Shown here one piece after another: positions 1 to 4,933 of a stretch of 6,221 nucleotides of DNA. The notes under the pieces were generated by a model that searched no databases, was not told the origin of the DNA, and worked only from the letters and a program-made list of their open reading frames with translations. Made by a program: the position numbers and the translations under genes. Source of the stretch: DATFPQ01 sp035264765 (GTDB lineage Bacteria; Actinomycetota; Actinomycetes; Actinomycetales; Angustibacteraceae); the NCBI GenBank assembly GCA_035264765.1, contig DATFPQ010000028.1, forward strand, positions 1 to 6,221, written 5' to 3'. Each line of letters starts with the position of its first letter. Position 1 is the first letter of the stretch.

Positions 1-284
1 GGGATCGGACCTCGGCACTCCGGCCAGCGTCGCGAAGGACAGCAGCACGCCCTGAGCGGTGGGCACCGCCGAGGGCGACGCTCGCGGTTCCCCTGCGTTA
101 TCGGGCGAGTTCGCCGATGCGGCGGCTGCGGTCCTCCGGCCGTCCGCGGTTTCCAGCGGAATGGGGCGCACCGGACAGCGTCGGCGCCGTCCTCTCGTCT
201 CTGGTTCACCCCGCCGGGATGACGTCCCAGGGGCGGCGCGCGATCAGGATGCGGCGAGGGGACCGCTTCTCGATGGAGGAAGCC
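1..284. other. Upstream region with no convincing complete gene
   Basis: No family-recognisable protein is visible here. The first bases could be the tail of a + strand gene: the frame starting at base 2 reads GSDLGTPASVAKDSSTP and stops with TGA at 53-55. On the opposite strand a GTG at 66 opens a frame running off the window edge (MPTAQGVLLSFATLAGV...). Both frames have G or C at most third positions because they share the same wobble positions, so base composition cannot separate them, and neither has further support. The minus-strand GTG lacks a Shine-Dalgarno sequence. From about 70 to 284 the frame of the downstream kinase gene stays open back to 117, but the residues look random. The likely promoter of the kinase operon lies here; I see no clear -35/-10 pair. 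Confidence 0.4.
275..280 (+). promoter_or_regulatory. Ribosome binding site deciding the kinase start
   Basis: GGAGGA lies 4 nt before the ATG at 285. It is the only strong Shine-Dalgarno match near the 5' end of this reading frame. It favours the start at 285 over the open frame back to 117 and over the in-frame ATG at 273, which overlaps the site itself. Confidence 0.7.
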
Positions 285-1625
285 ATGGTCAGCGCAACAG
301 AACTGCCTGTGCTCCCTGCGCCCTCGCAGCCGCGGCAACGCTGGCTGGCGCGGCTCTGCTTCGTGACGGCGGCCGCCGCGACGGTGCTCGTACTCGTCCA
401 GGCGGGATTGCGGGGGAGCGTCGGACTGCTCCTGGTCGGCGTGGTCGGCATGGCGGTCGCCCTGACCGGCGCCTGGTGGTTCCTGACCCACCGCGGGCTG
501 GCCCGGTGGCTCGCGGGCGTGGTCGTGATCCTCGCGCCGCTGACCGTCGCCGTCGTCTGGGCGCGCGCCCAGCTCATCTGGGTCGTCGTGGTGCTCGTGG
601 TGCTGTGGCTGGTGACGCTGGCGGCGGGACAACGTGCGCTCGCGGGCACCGACGCGCCGGAGGGACCTGCGGAGTACGAGGTGCCGCCCCCACAGCGGCC
701 CTATCTGATCATGAACCCGAAGTCGGGCGGCGGAAAGGTCGAGCGGTTCCACTTGGCCGACCGGGCCCGGCAGTTCGGAGCGGAGGTCTGTCTGTTGGAC
801 CGCGCCGGAATGGACGTCGAGGACCTGGCGCGTCGGGCGGTCGCCGACGGTGCGGACCTGCTCGGCGTCGCGGGCGGTGACGGAACCCAGGCCAAGGTGG
901 CCGGCATCGCCGCCTCGCACGGTTTGCCGTTCATGGTGATCTCGGCAGGGACGCGGAACCACTTCGCCCTCGACCTCGGCCTCGACCGCGAGGACCCGGC
1001 GGCGTGCCTGGACGCCCTCTCCGACGGCGTCGAGCTGCGGGTGGACCTCGGGCTGATCGGGGAGCGCACGTTCGTCAACAACTCCTCGTTCGGCGCCTAC
1101 GCCGCCGTGGTGCAGAGCCCGGCCTACCGTGACGACAAGGCCGGCACGACGCTGAACATGCTCCCGGACCTGCTGGTGGGGCATCAGGGGCCCAAGCTGG
1201 TGCTGCGGCTCCCCAACGAGGAGATCGTCGGGCCACAGGCGGTGCTGGTGAGCAACAACCCTTATGGCGGCGAGGACATCGCCGGCCTGGGCCGCCGTGC
1301 CCGGCTCGACGGGAACGTGCTGGGCGTACTTGCCGTCACCGTGCACGGCGCGATGGACGCCGCGGGCCTGGTCCGCGGACGCCGCTTCTCGAAGGCCGTG
1401 ACGGTCCGGACCGCATCCGAAGTCGTCGTCGACGCCGACGTGCCGGCGGTGCCGGTCGGCGTGGACGGGGAGGCGCTGACCATGCCGACGCCGGTCCGTT
1501 GCAGGATCCAGCCCGGCGCACTGCGAGTGCGGGTCCCGCGGCACCGGCCAGGAGTCCCCGCGCCACGGCCCGAGCTCGACTGGGTCCGGCTGCGTCGGCT
1601 GGCGCTCTCGACCGGCCGAGGATGA
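285..1625 (+). CDS. Membrane-anchored diacylglycerol kinase family protein
   Basis: This 446-residue protein joins an N-terminal membrane domain to a diacylglycerol/lipid kinase catalytic domain. Residues about 23-40, 45-66, 72-91 and 95-114 are four likely transmembrane helices. The catalytic part starts near 138. It has the nucleotide-loop motif NPKSGGG (144-150), the glycine-rich GGDGT (197-201) and the AGTRNHFALDLGL segment (221-233) that matches the P-x-GT-x-N-x-F-A motif of the family. A late GVDGE (392-396) is the conserved C-terminal acidic motif. Family members phosphorylate diacylglycerol or related lipids with ATP; some bind other substrates, so the exact one is unknown. After GGDGT the usual N-E of DgkB-like enzymes is replaced by QAK. 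The active site is inferred to face the cytoplasm at the membrane. The start at 285 has a good ribosome binding site. The metallophosphoesterase begins 10 nt after its stop, so the two are probably one operon. The family call is firm; the substrate is not. Confidence 0.88.
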   Translation: MVSATELPVLPAPSQPRQRWLARLCFVTAAAATVLVLVQAGLRGSVGLLLVGVVGMAVALTGAWWFLTHRGLARWLAGVVVILAPLTVAVVWARAQLIWVVVVLVVLWLVTLAAGQRALAGTDAPEGPAEYEVPPPQRPYLIMNPKSGGGKVERFHLADRARQFGAEVCLLDRAGMDVEDLARRAVADGADLLGVAGGDGTQAKVAGIAASHGLPFMVISAGTRNHFALDLGLDREDPAACLDALSDGVELRVDLGLIGERTFVNNSSFGAYAAVVQSPAYRDDKAGTTLNMLPDLLVGHQGPKLVLRLPNEEIVGPQAVLVSNNPYGGEDIAGLGRRARLDGNVLGVLAVTVHGAMDAAGLVRGRRFSKAVTVRTASEVVVDADVPAVPVGVDGEALTMPTPVRCRIQPGALRVRVPRHRPGVPAPRPELDWVRLRRLALSTGRG

Positions 1626-1636
1626 CCGCGCGCTGA
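1622..1636 (+). other. Four-codon mini-ORF linking kinase and phosphoesterase
   Basis: ATG at 1622 overlaps the kinase stop as ATGA, encodes M-T-A-R, and ends in a TGA (1634-1636) whose last base is the first base of the phosphoesterase ATG at 1636. The preceding GAGG (1618-1621) is 14 nt from that ATG, longer than usual spacing. The chain of overlapping stop and start codons would suit termination-reinitiation. It may equally be chance in GC-rich sequence; no protein function is implied. Confidence 0.3.
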
Positions 1637-2412
1637 TGATGCCGCTGGTGATCGCCCACCTCTCCGACCTGCACCTGGGCGCGCACCTCCCGGACGCCGT
1701 CGAGTCCGTGGCGGCCGACGTCGCAGCGGTACGCCCGACGCTGACCGTGGTCACCGGGGACCTGACGATGCGCGCCAGGCGTCTGCAGTTCCGGAGCGCC
1801 CGAGAGCTGCTCGACCGGTTGCCCGAACCGCTGCTGGTGGTGCTGGGCAACCACGACGTCCCGCTGGTCAGCGCGGCGCGAGTGCTCGCCCCCTACGCGC
1901 GCTACCGGCGCTGGATCGGGAACGAGCTGGACCCCGTCGTCCGCCTTCCGAAAGTGACCGCGCTGGGCCTCGAGACCATGCCGTGGTGGCGATGGAAGAG
2001 CGGCCGGGTCAGGCGTCGCCAGAGCGAAGCGGTGCTCGCTGAGCTGGGTCAGGAGCCTGCGGGCGTCGTCCGGCTGGTCGCCGTGCACCACCCGCTGGAC
2101 GCCACCGGGCTCGAGCGCGTCGTCGGCCGCGCCGGACTCCTGCGGTCCCTGGCTGCCGCCCGCGTCGACCTCCTGCTCGCGGGGCACACCCACGTGCCGG
2201 ACTCGCACCCGCTCGCGCTGCCCACGACGTCGCACCGAGTGATCCAGGTGGTAGCGGGCACAGCCACGAGCCATCGCATCCGCGGCGTCGGTCGGTCCTG
2301 GAACGTGATCCGGGTCGACGATGCCGCTGTCGTCGTCGAGGAGCGCTGCCAGGTGGAGGCCGGCTGGCAGACCACCCGTACGACCCGTCATCCGCGCTTC
2401 GGGTCCAACTAG
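1636..2412 (+). CDS. Calcineurin-like metallophosphoesterase
   Basis: A 258-residue soluble hydrolase of the calcineurin-like phosphoesterase family with the full set of metal-binding motifs in order: DLH (D11, H13), GD (G41-D42), GNHD (71-74), HH (151-152) and GHTH (183-186). These residues bind a dinuclear metal centre that cleaves phosphomonoesters or phosphodiesters. The spacing and the TGDLTMRARRLQF stretch (40-52) resemble the CpdA/Icc-like group often annotated as cyclic-nucleotide phosphodiesterase, but sequence alone does not fix the substrate. There is no signal peptide or membrane helix, so it is likely cytoplasmic. The start is one of two consecutive ATGs (1636, 1639), 10 nt after the kinase stop and with only a poorly spaced GAGG, which suggests translational coupling. 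A role opposing or following the neighbouring kinase, for instance on a phospholipid-derived phosphate, is inference from adjacency. The C-terminal 20 residues are basic and Thr-rich and look unstructured. Confidence 0.9.
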   Translation: MMPLVIAHLSDLHLGAHLPDAVESVAADVAAVRPTLTVVTGDLTMRARRLQFRSARELLDRLPEPLLVVLGNHDVPLVSAARVLAPYARYRRWIGNELDPVVRLPKVTALGLETMPWWRWKSGRVRRRQSEAVLAELGQEPAGVVRLVAVHHPLDATGLERVVGRAGLLRSLAAARVDLLLAGHTHVPDSHPLALPTTSHRVIQVVAGTATSHRIRGVGRSWNVIRVDDAAVVVEERCQVEAGWQTTRTTRHPRFGSN

Positions 2413-2431
2413 CGCTGACGGCCCGTGACCT

Positions 2432-2554
2432 GCCTCATCCGGAGCGGGTGAACATGGGTTCACCGTTACCGTGCGGCAGGTTCGGCGAGGGACGGCGCCT
2501 GGCTTCCGGCGAGACGCGCGGGGAGCCGCTCGCCTCCTTCACACCGGATGAGGC
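2432..2554. repeat. 11-bp inverted repeat bounding a 123-bp structured element
   Basis: GCCTCATCCGG at 2432-2442 is the perfect reverse complement of CCGGATGAGGC at 2544-2554. After a short unequal gap the match resumes with GTGAA on both arms (2448-2452 and its complement TTCAC at 2538-2542). Inside lie a 7-bp hairpin (2447-2464) and a further pairing of GGCGAG (2484-2489, or a second copy at 2508-2513) with CTCGCC (2529-2534). It could be a folded RNA, such as a 3' UTR element or small RNA, or the remnant of a miniature inverted-repeat element. No adjacent target-site duplication is seen: CCGTGAC occurs on both sides (2423-2429, 2565-2571) but not flush with the ends. Confidence 0.5.
2447..2464 (+). 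terminator. Stem-loop after the phosphoesterase, possible terminator or operator
   Basis: GGTGAAC (2447-2453) and GTTCACC (2458-2464) form a perfect 7-bp stem with an ATGG loop, 34 nt after the phosphoesterase stop. No T-run follows, so it is not a classical intrinsic terminator, although U-tract-poor hairpins are common after actinobacterial genes. As DNA it is also an 18-bp dyad of the kind bound by dimeric repressors. GGTTCACC recurs at 203-210 without its partner arm. Confidence 0.35.
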
Positions 2555-2571
2555 GACCCGCCGTCCGTGAC

Positions 2572-2584
2572 TCATGGGCCATGA
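2572..2584. repeat. 13-nt perfect palindrome upstream of the transporter
   Basis: TCATGG (2572-2577) and CCATGA (2579-2584) flank a single central G. The flanks add GAC on both sides with a one-base offset. It sits about 255 nt upstream of the transporter start and overlaps the left end of the 12-bp repeat at 2580-2591. A protein-binding site is possible; the distance to the gene makes direct control uncertain. Confidence 0.3.
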
Positions 2585-2591
2585 CGTCGGG
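2580..2591 (+). repeat. 12-bp direct repeat CATGACGTCGGG, copy 1
   Basis: CATGACGTCGGG is repeated exactly at 4743-4754, so the two copies bracket the transporter gene in the intergenic regions on either side. The core ATGACGTC also occurs at 219-226 ahead of the kinase gene. Confidence 0.45.
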
Positions 2592-2620
2592 CGCCTCGCA
2601 GGCCGCTGGGCAGTACATCG

Positions 2621-2642
2621 GGCGGTGGCGTCCGTCACCGCC
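2621..2642 (+). terminator. Strong tetraloop hairpin, possible terminator or leader structure
   Basis: GGCGGTG (2621-2627) pairs with CACCGCC (2636-2642). A following G-T wobble and C-G pair extend the stem to 9 bp, closing a GTCC loop (2630-2633). It lies 208 nt past the phosphoesterase stop and 196 nt before the transporter start. The downstream bases (GTCAGTGTTCATC) are only mildly T-rich. It may end read-through transcription or belong to the transporter leader; the sequence does not decide. Confidence 0.3.
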
Positions 2643-2828
2643 GTCAGTGTTCATCCTCGCGTGTGGGCATGGATTCGAACTTCATCCCAGGCGGACGACG
2701 TACGGCGGGCGCCCGGCGGACATTCTTCCGGCATGCGGGCGGTAGCCCGGTGGAGCGTGATCGCGGACCAACGGTCGTGAGCGAGGCGGTGCCTGCGCGC
2801 CGGCCCGGGTGACCGGCGCGTACACGAC

Positions 2829-2833
2829 AGGAG
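2829..2833 (+). promoter_or_regulatory. Ribosome binding site of the transporter
   Basis: AGGAG at 2829-2833 (within AGGAGAGGA) lies 5 nt before the ATG at 2839, an ideal spacing. It decides against the in-frame GTG at 2809, which has no comparable site and would add only ten residues. Confidence 0.7.
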
Positions 2834-2838
2834 AGGAC

Positions 2839-4677
2839 ATGTTCGCTTCCCGGCGGGGCGGTGTCCCTCGTCCTCGGGCTGCGACGGTGGCAGAGCCGGA
2901 GATTGGCGCGGCCGCCGTCCCCCAGCCCACTGGCGGCGGCGGGCTGGGCCGTTGGATCCCGGGTGTGCAGACCGTGCGGACCTACCGGCGGAGCTGGCTG
3001 GCCAAGGACGTCGTCGCGGGACTGGTCCTGTCCACGCTGTTGGTGCCGCAGGGCATGGCGTACGCCGAGCTCGCCGGCCTCCCCGCGATCACCGGCCTCT
3101 ACACCAGCATCTTCTGCCTGCTCGGTTACGCCGTCTTCGGGCCGTCACGGATCCTCGTGGTGGGACCCGACTCCTCCCTCGGCCCGATGATCGCCGCGGT
3201 CATCATCCCGATCGTGGGGTCCGGCGGTGACCCCGCCCTGGCGGTGGGGCTGGCCTCCATGCTCGCCCTCATCGTCGGCCTGACGATGGCGGTGGCCGGG
3301 ATCGTGAAGCTCGGTTTTATCGCCGACCTGCTGTCCCGGCCGACGCAGATCGGCTACATGAACGGTCTGGCTGCGACGATCCTGGTCAGCCAGCTGCCCA
3401 AGCTGTGCGGGTTCTCGGTGGACGGCGAGGGCCTGATCGCCGAGGCAGCCGGGTTCTTCCGGGGGCTCGCGGCCGGTGACGCCGTGCCGGCCGCCGTCGG
3501 CGTGGGCGTGTTCACGCTCGCCGTCATCCTGGTGCTGCAGCACTGGCTCCCCAAGGTACCCGCGGTGCTGGTGGGCGTCCTTGGCGCGATCGCCGCCGCG
3601 GGGCTCTTCGGCCTCGGCGACCGCGGCGTGCAGCTCGTCGGGACGCTGCCGGCGGGCTTGCCGCCGCTGACCCTGCCGCACGCTTCGTGGTCGCAGCTCG
3701 GCCTGCTCGTGGTCGGGGCGGTGGGGATCACGCTGGTGTCGCTCACGGACACGATCTCGACCGCGTCGGCGTTCGCAAGCCGCACCGGTCAGGAGGTCCG
3801 GGGCAACCAGGAGATGATCGGGATCGGCGCCAGCAACCTCGCGGCCTCCCTGTTCCAGGGCTTCCCGGTCAGCACCAGCGGCTCGCGGACCGCGGTCGCC
3901 GCGCAGTCCGGCGCCCGCAGCCAGCTGACCGGGGTGATCGGCGCGCTGCTGATCGTGCTGATGCTCGTGCTCGCGCCCGGGCTGCTGCGGAACCTCCCGC
4001 AGCCGGCGCTGGGTGCCGTGGTGATCGCGGCATCGCTGTCGCTAGCCGACATCCCAGGAACAGTTCTGCTGTGGCGCCGTCGCCGTACGGAGTTCGCCGT
4101 GTCGATGGCCGCCTTCCTCGGAGTGGCGCTGCTGGGCGTCCTGCCCGGCATCGGGGTCGCGGTGGCTCTCTCGGTGCTCAACGTGTTTCGCCGGGTGTGG
4201 TGGCCGTACCAGACGGTGCTCGGCAAGGCGCAGGGTGTCCCGGGCTTCCACGACGTCCGGTCGTACACGGACGCCCAGCGCCTGCCAGGGCTGGTGATGT
4301 TCCGGTTCGACGCGCCGCTGATCTTCGCTAACGCCCGGGTGTTCCGTGACCAGGTGCGGCACCTCTCCCGCACCGAGCCGCCACCGCGGTGGATCCTGGT
4401 CGCGGCCGAGCCGATCACGGACATCGACACCACCGCCGCAGACATGCTCGAGGACCTGGACGAGGACCTCAACAAGCGTGGGATCTCTCTCGTGTTCGCC
4501 GAGATGAAGGACCCCGTGCGCCGCAAGATCGACCGTTACCAGCTGACCCGGACCATCGACCCGGCGCACTTCTTTCCCACGCTCGACGGTGCGGTTGCCG
4601 CGTACCGCGCCGAGACGGGCGTGGACTGGGTGGCGTCCTTGCCTCCCTCCCGGTCGGGGGTGGAGGCGGACACCTGA
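2839..4677 (+). CDS. SulP/SLC26 family anion transporter with STAS domain
   Basis: A 612-residue inner-membrane transporter of usual bacterial SulP length. After a Pro/Gly-rich, presumably cytoplasmic tail of about 50 residues, the membrane domain runs from about 56 to 452 with many hydrophobic helices. It includes the SulP signature around VPQGMAYAELAGLPAITGLY (69-88), the GPDSSLGP turn (109-116) and the FPVSTSGSRTAVA stretch (342-354) typical of the substrate-site helices. A cytoplasmic STAS domain follows (about 467-590) with DAPLIFANA (491-499) and DIDTTAADML (528-537), the position matching the anti-sigma-antagonist DSSG loop. Family members carry sulfate, bicarbonate, chloride or dicarboxylates by proton or sodium symport or exchange. 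No sulfate-assimilation or carbonic-anhydrase gene is next to it, so the anion cannot be assigned. It is flanked by long intergenic regions on both sides and is probably transcribed alone. The family is certain; substrate unknown. Confidence 0.95.
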   Translation: MFASRRGGVPRPRAATVAEPEIGAAAVPQPTGGGGLGRWIPGVQTVRTYRRSWLAKDVVAGLVLSTLLVPQGMAYAELAGLPAITGLYTSIFCLLGYAVFGPSRILVVGPDSSLGPMIAAVIIPIVGSGGDPALAVGLASMLALIVGLTMAVAGIVKLGFIADLLSRPTQIGYMNGLAATILVSQLPKLCGFSVDGEGLIAEAAGFFRGLAAGDAVPAAVGVGVFTLAVILVLQHWLPKVPAVLVGVLGAIAAAGLFGLGDRGVQLVGTLPAGLPPLTLPHASWSQLGLLVVGAVGITLVSLTDTISTASAFASRTGQEVRGNQEMIGIGASNLAASLFQGFPVSTSGSRTAVAAQSGARSQLTGVIGALLIVLMLVLAPGLLRNLPQPALGAVVIAASLSLADIPGTVLLWRRRRTEFAVSMAAFLGVALLGVLPGIGVAVALSVLNVFRRVWWPYQTVLGKAQGVPGFHDVRSYTDAQRLPGLVMFRFDAPLIFANARVFRDQVRHLSRTEPPPRWILVAAEPITDIDTTAADMLEDLDEDLNKRGISLVFAEMKDPVRRKIDRYQLTRTIDPAHFFPTLDGAVAAYRAETGVDWVASLPPSRSGVEADT

Positions 4678-4697
4678 GCCGCCGGGCCCTCGACGGC
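4678..4697 (+). terminator. Hairpin directly after the transporter stop
   Basis: GCCGCCG (4678-4684) pairs with CGACGGC (4691-4697) around a GGCCCT loop: a 7-bp stem with one internal C/A mismatch, starting on the base after the stop codon. No T-run follows. It is a reasonable candidate for the transporter transcript end, but the evidence is structural only. Confidence 0.35.
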
Positions 4698-4742
4698 ACA
4701 CGGTTACACCGACCCTGAGCCTGACGTGTCATCACTCGCCGT

Positions 4743-4754
4743 CATGACGTCGGG
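4743..4754 (+). repeat. 12-bp direct repeat CATGACGTCGGG, copy 2
   Basis: This is an exact copy of 2580-2591. Here it overlaps the perfect palindrome GTCATGAC (4741-4748) and follows TGACgtGTCA (4722-4731), so TGAC/GTCA half-sites cluster within about 30 bp. It lies 180 nt upstream of the SprT-like start. Confidence 0.45.
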
Positions 4755-4854
4755 TTCGGCCCTGGCTCACAAACCGGCGGGAGTCCCCAACCGTGTCACT
4801 AGACGCCGACCGATTCGCCGCCTCTGGCGACGTCCCGCCCGGCGTCCCTCGCGT

Positions 4855-4888
4855 TGTCGGTGCCGACATGCAGACTCGCCAGCATGTC
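4855..4888. promoter_or_regulatory. Two overlapping dyads upstream of the SprT-like gene
   Basis: TGTCGG (4855-4860) and CCGACA (4863-4868) form a dyad with a two-base centre. The right arm overlaps GACATGC (4865-4871), which pairs with GCATGTC (4882-4888) across 10 nt. The two hairpins share bases and exclude each other. They end 45 nt before the GTG start. This could be an operator or an alternative-folding leader. It does not match the actinobacterial LexA box pattern CGAAC-N4-GTTCG. Confidence 0.35.
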
Positions 4889-4920
4889 AGCAGACCTCCG
4901 CAGCACCGCCTTCGACGGGA

Positions 4921-4926
4921 AGGTGA
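4921..4926 (+). promoter_or_regulatory. Ribosome binding site of the SprT-like gene
   Basis: AGGTGA at 4921-4926, preceded by GGGA, matches the 3' half of the consensus AGGAGGTGA and is 7 nt from the GTG at 4934. It supports that start over the GTG at 4793. Confidence 0.55.
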
Positions 4927-4933
4927 CGTCGCC

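Larger units (their letters stand above)
2413..2838. other. Intergenic region rich in inverted repeats
   Basis: This 426-nt stretch separates the phosphoesterase from the transporter. The short open frames in it, on both strands, resemble no family and have no ribosome binding sites worth noting. It holds several dyads listed separately: an 11-bp inverted repeat (2432-2554) containing a 7-bp hairpin (2447-2464), a palindrome (2572-2584), one copy of a 12-bp repeat (2580-2591) and a tetraloop hairpin (2621-2642). From about 2645 to 2828 I see no further strong structure. The transporter promoter should be here, but I cannot point to a convincing -35/-10 pair. Confidence 0.6.
4698..4933. other. 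Intergenic region before the SprT-like gene
   Basis: This region carries the imperfect dyad TGACgtGTCA (4722-4731), the palindrome GTCATGAC (4741-4748) overlapping copy 2 of the 12-bp repeat, and two overlapping dyads at 4855-4888. The SprT-like reading frame remains open back to a GTG at 4793, but the 47 extra residues look like translated leader: they resemble no domain and that GTG lacks a ribosome binding site. A promoter is expected here; TTGTCG at 4854-4859 is a possible -35, but no good -10 follows at the right spacing. Confidence 0.5.

Noticed and set aside
158..183. GGAAT followed 18 nt later by TCG, as a possible SigR/SigH-type stress promoter before the kinase
   Set aside because: The -10 element should be GTT; only the -35 half matches, which is too weak to report.
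59..880. Plus-strand open frame overlapping the kinase N-terminal half
   Set aside because: The product is Arg/Gly/Ala-rich with no recognisable pattern, and it overlaps the well-supported kinase in another frame.
1336..2463. Long minus-strand open frame (375 codons) opposite the phosphoesterase and the kinase 3' end
   Set aside because: Its translation is low-complexity Arg/Ala/Pro/Gly-rich sequence with no domain, and it is antisense to a gene with a complete motif set. Long antisense frames are expected in DNA this GC-rich.
2671..2681. GGATTCGAACT resembles the complement of a tRNA T-loop (GTTCGAATCC), suggesting a minus-strand tRNA or attachment site
   Set aside because: The flanking bases do not form the T-stem beyond one pair, and no acceptor, anticodon or D arm can be built around it.
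2809..2838. Upstream GTG as start of the transporter
   Set aside because: No ribosome binding site precedes it, whereas AGGAG is perfectly spaced before the ATG at 2839.
3687..4331. Open frame inside the transporter gene
   Set aside because: It is an alternate-frame shadow of the SulP coding sequence with repetitive Arg/Gly/Ala content.
4793..4933. GTG at 4793 as start of the SprT-like protein, adding 47 residues
   Set aside because: The extra residues look non-coding and contain the dyads at 4855-4888. AGGTGA is well placed before the GTG at 4934, where the SprT-like helix begins.
2413..4933. LexA/SOS boxes upstream of the transporter or SprT-like gene
   Set aside because: I looked for CGAAC-N4-GTTCG type sites because of the repair-like neighbours and found none. 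A lone CGAAC at 2675-2679 has no partner arm.
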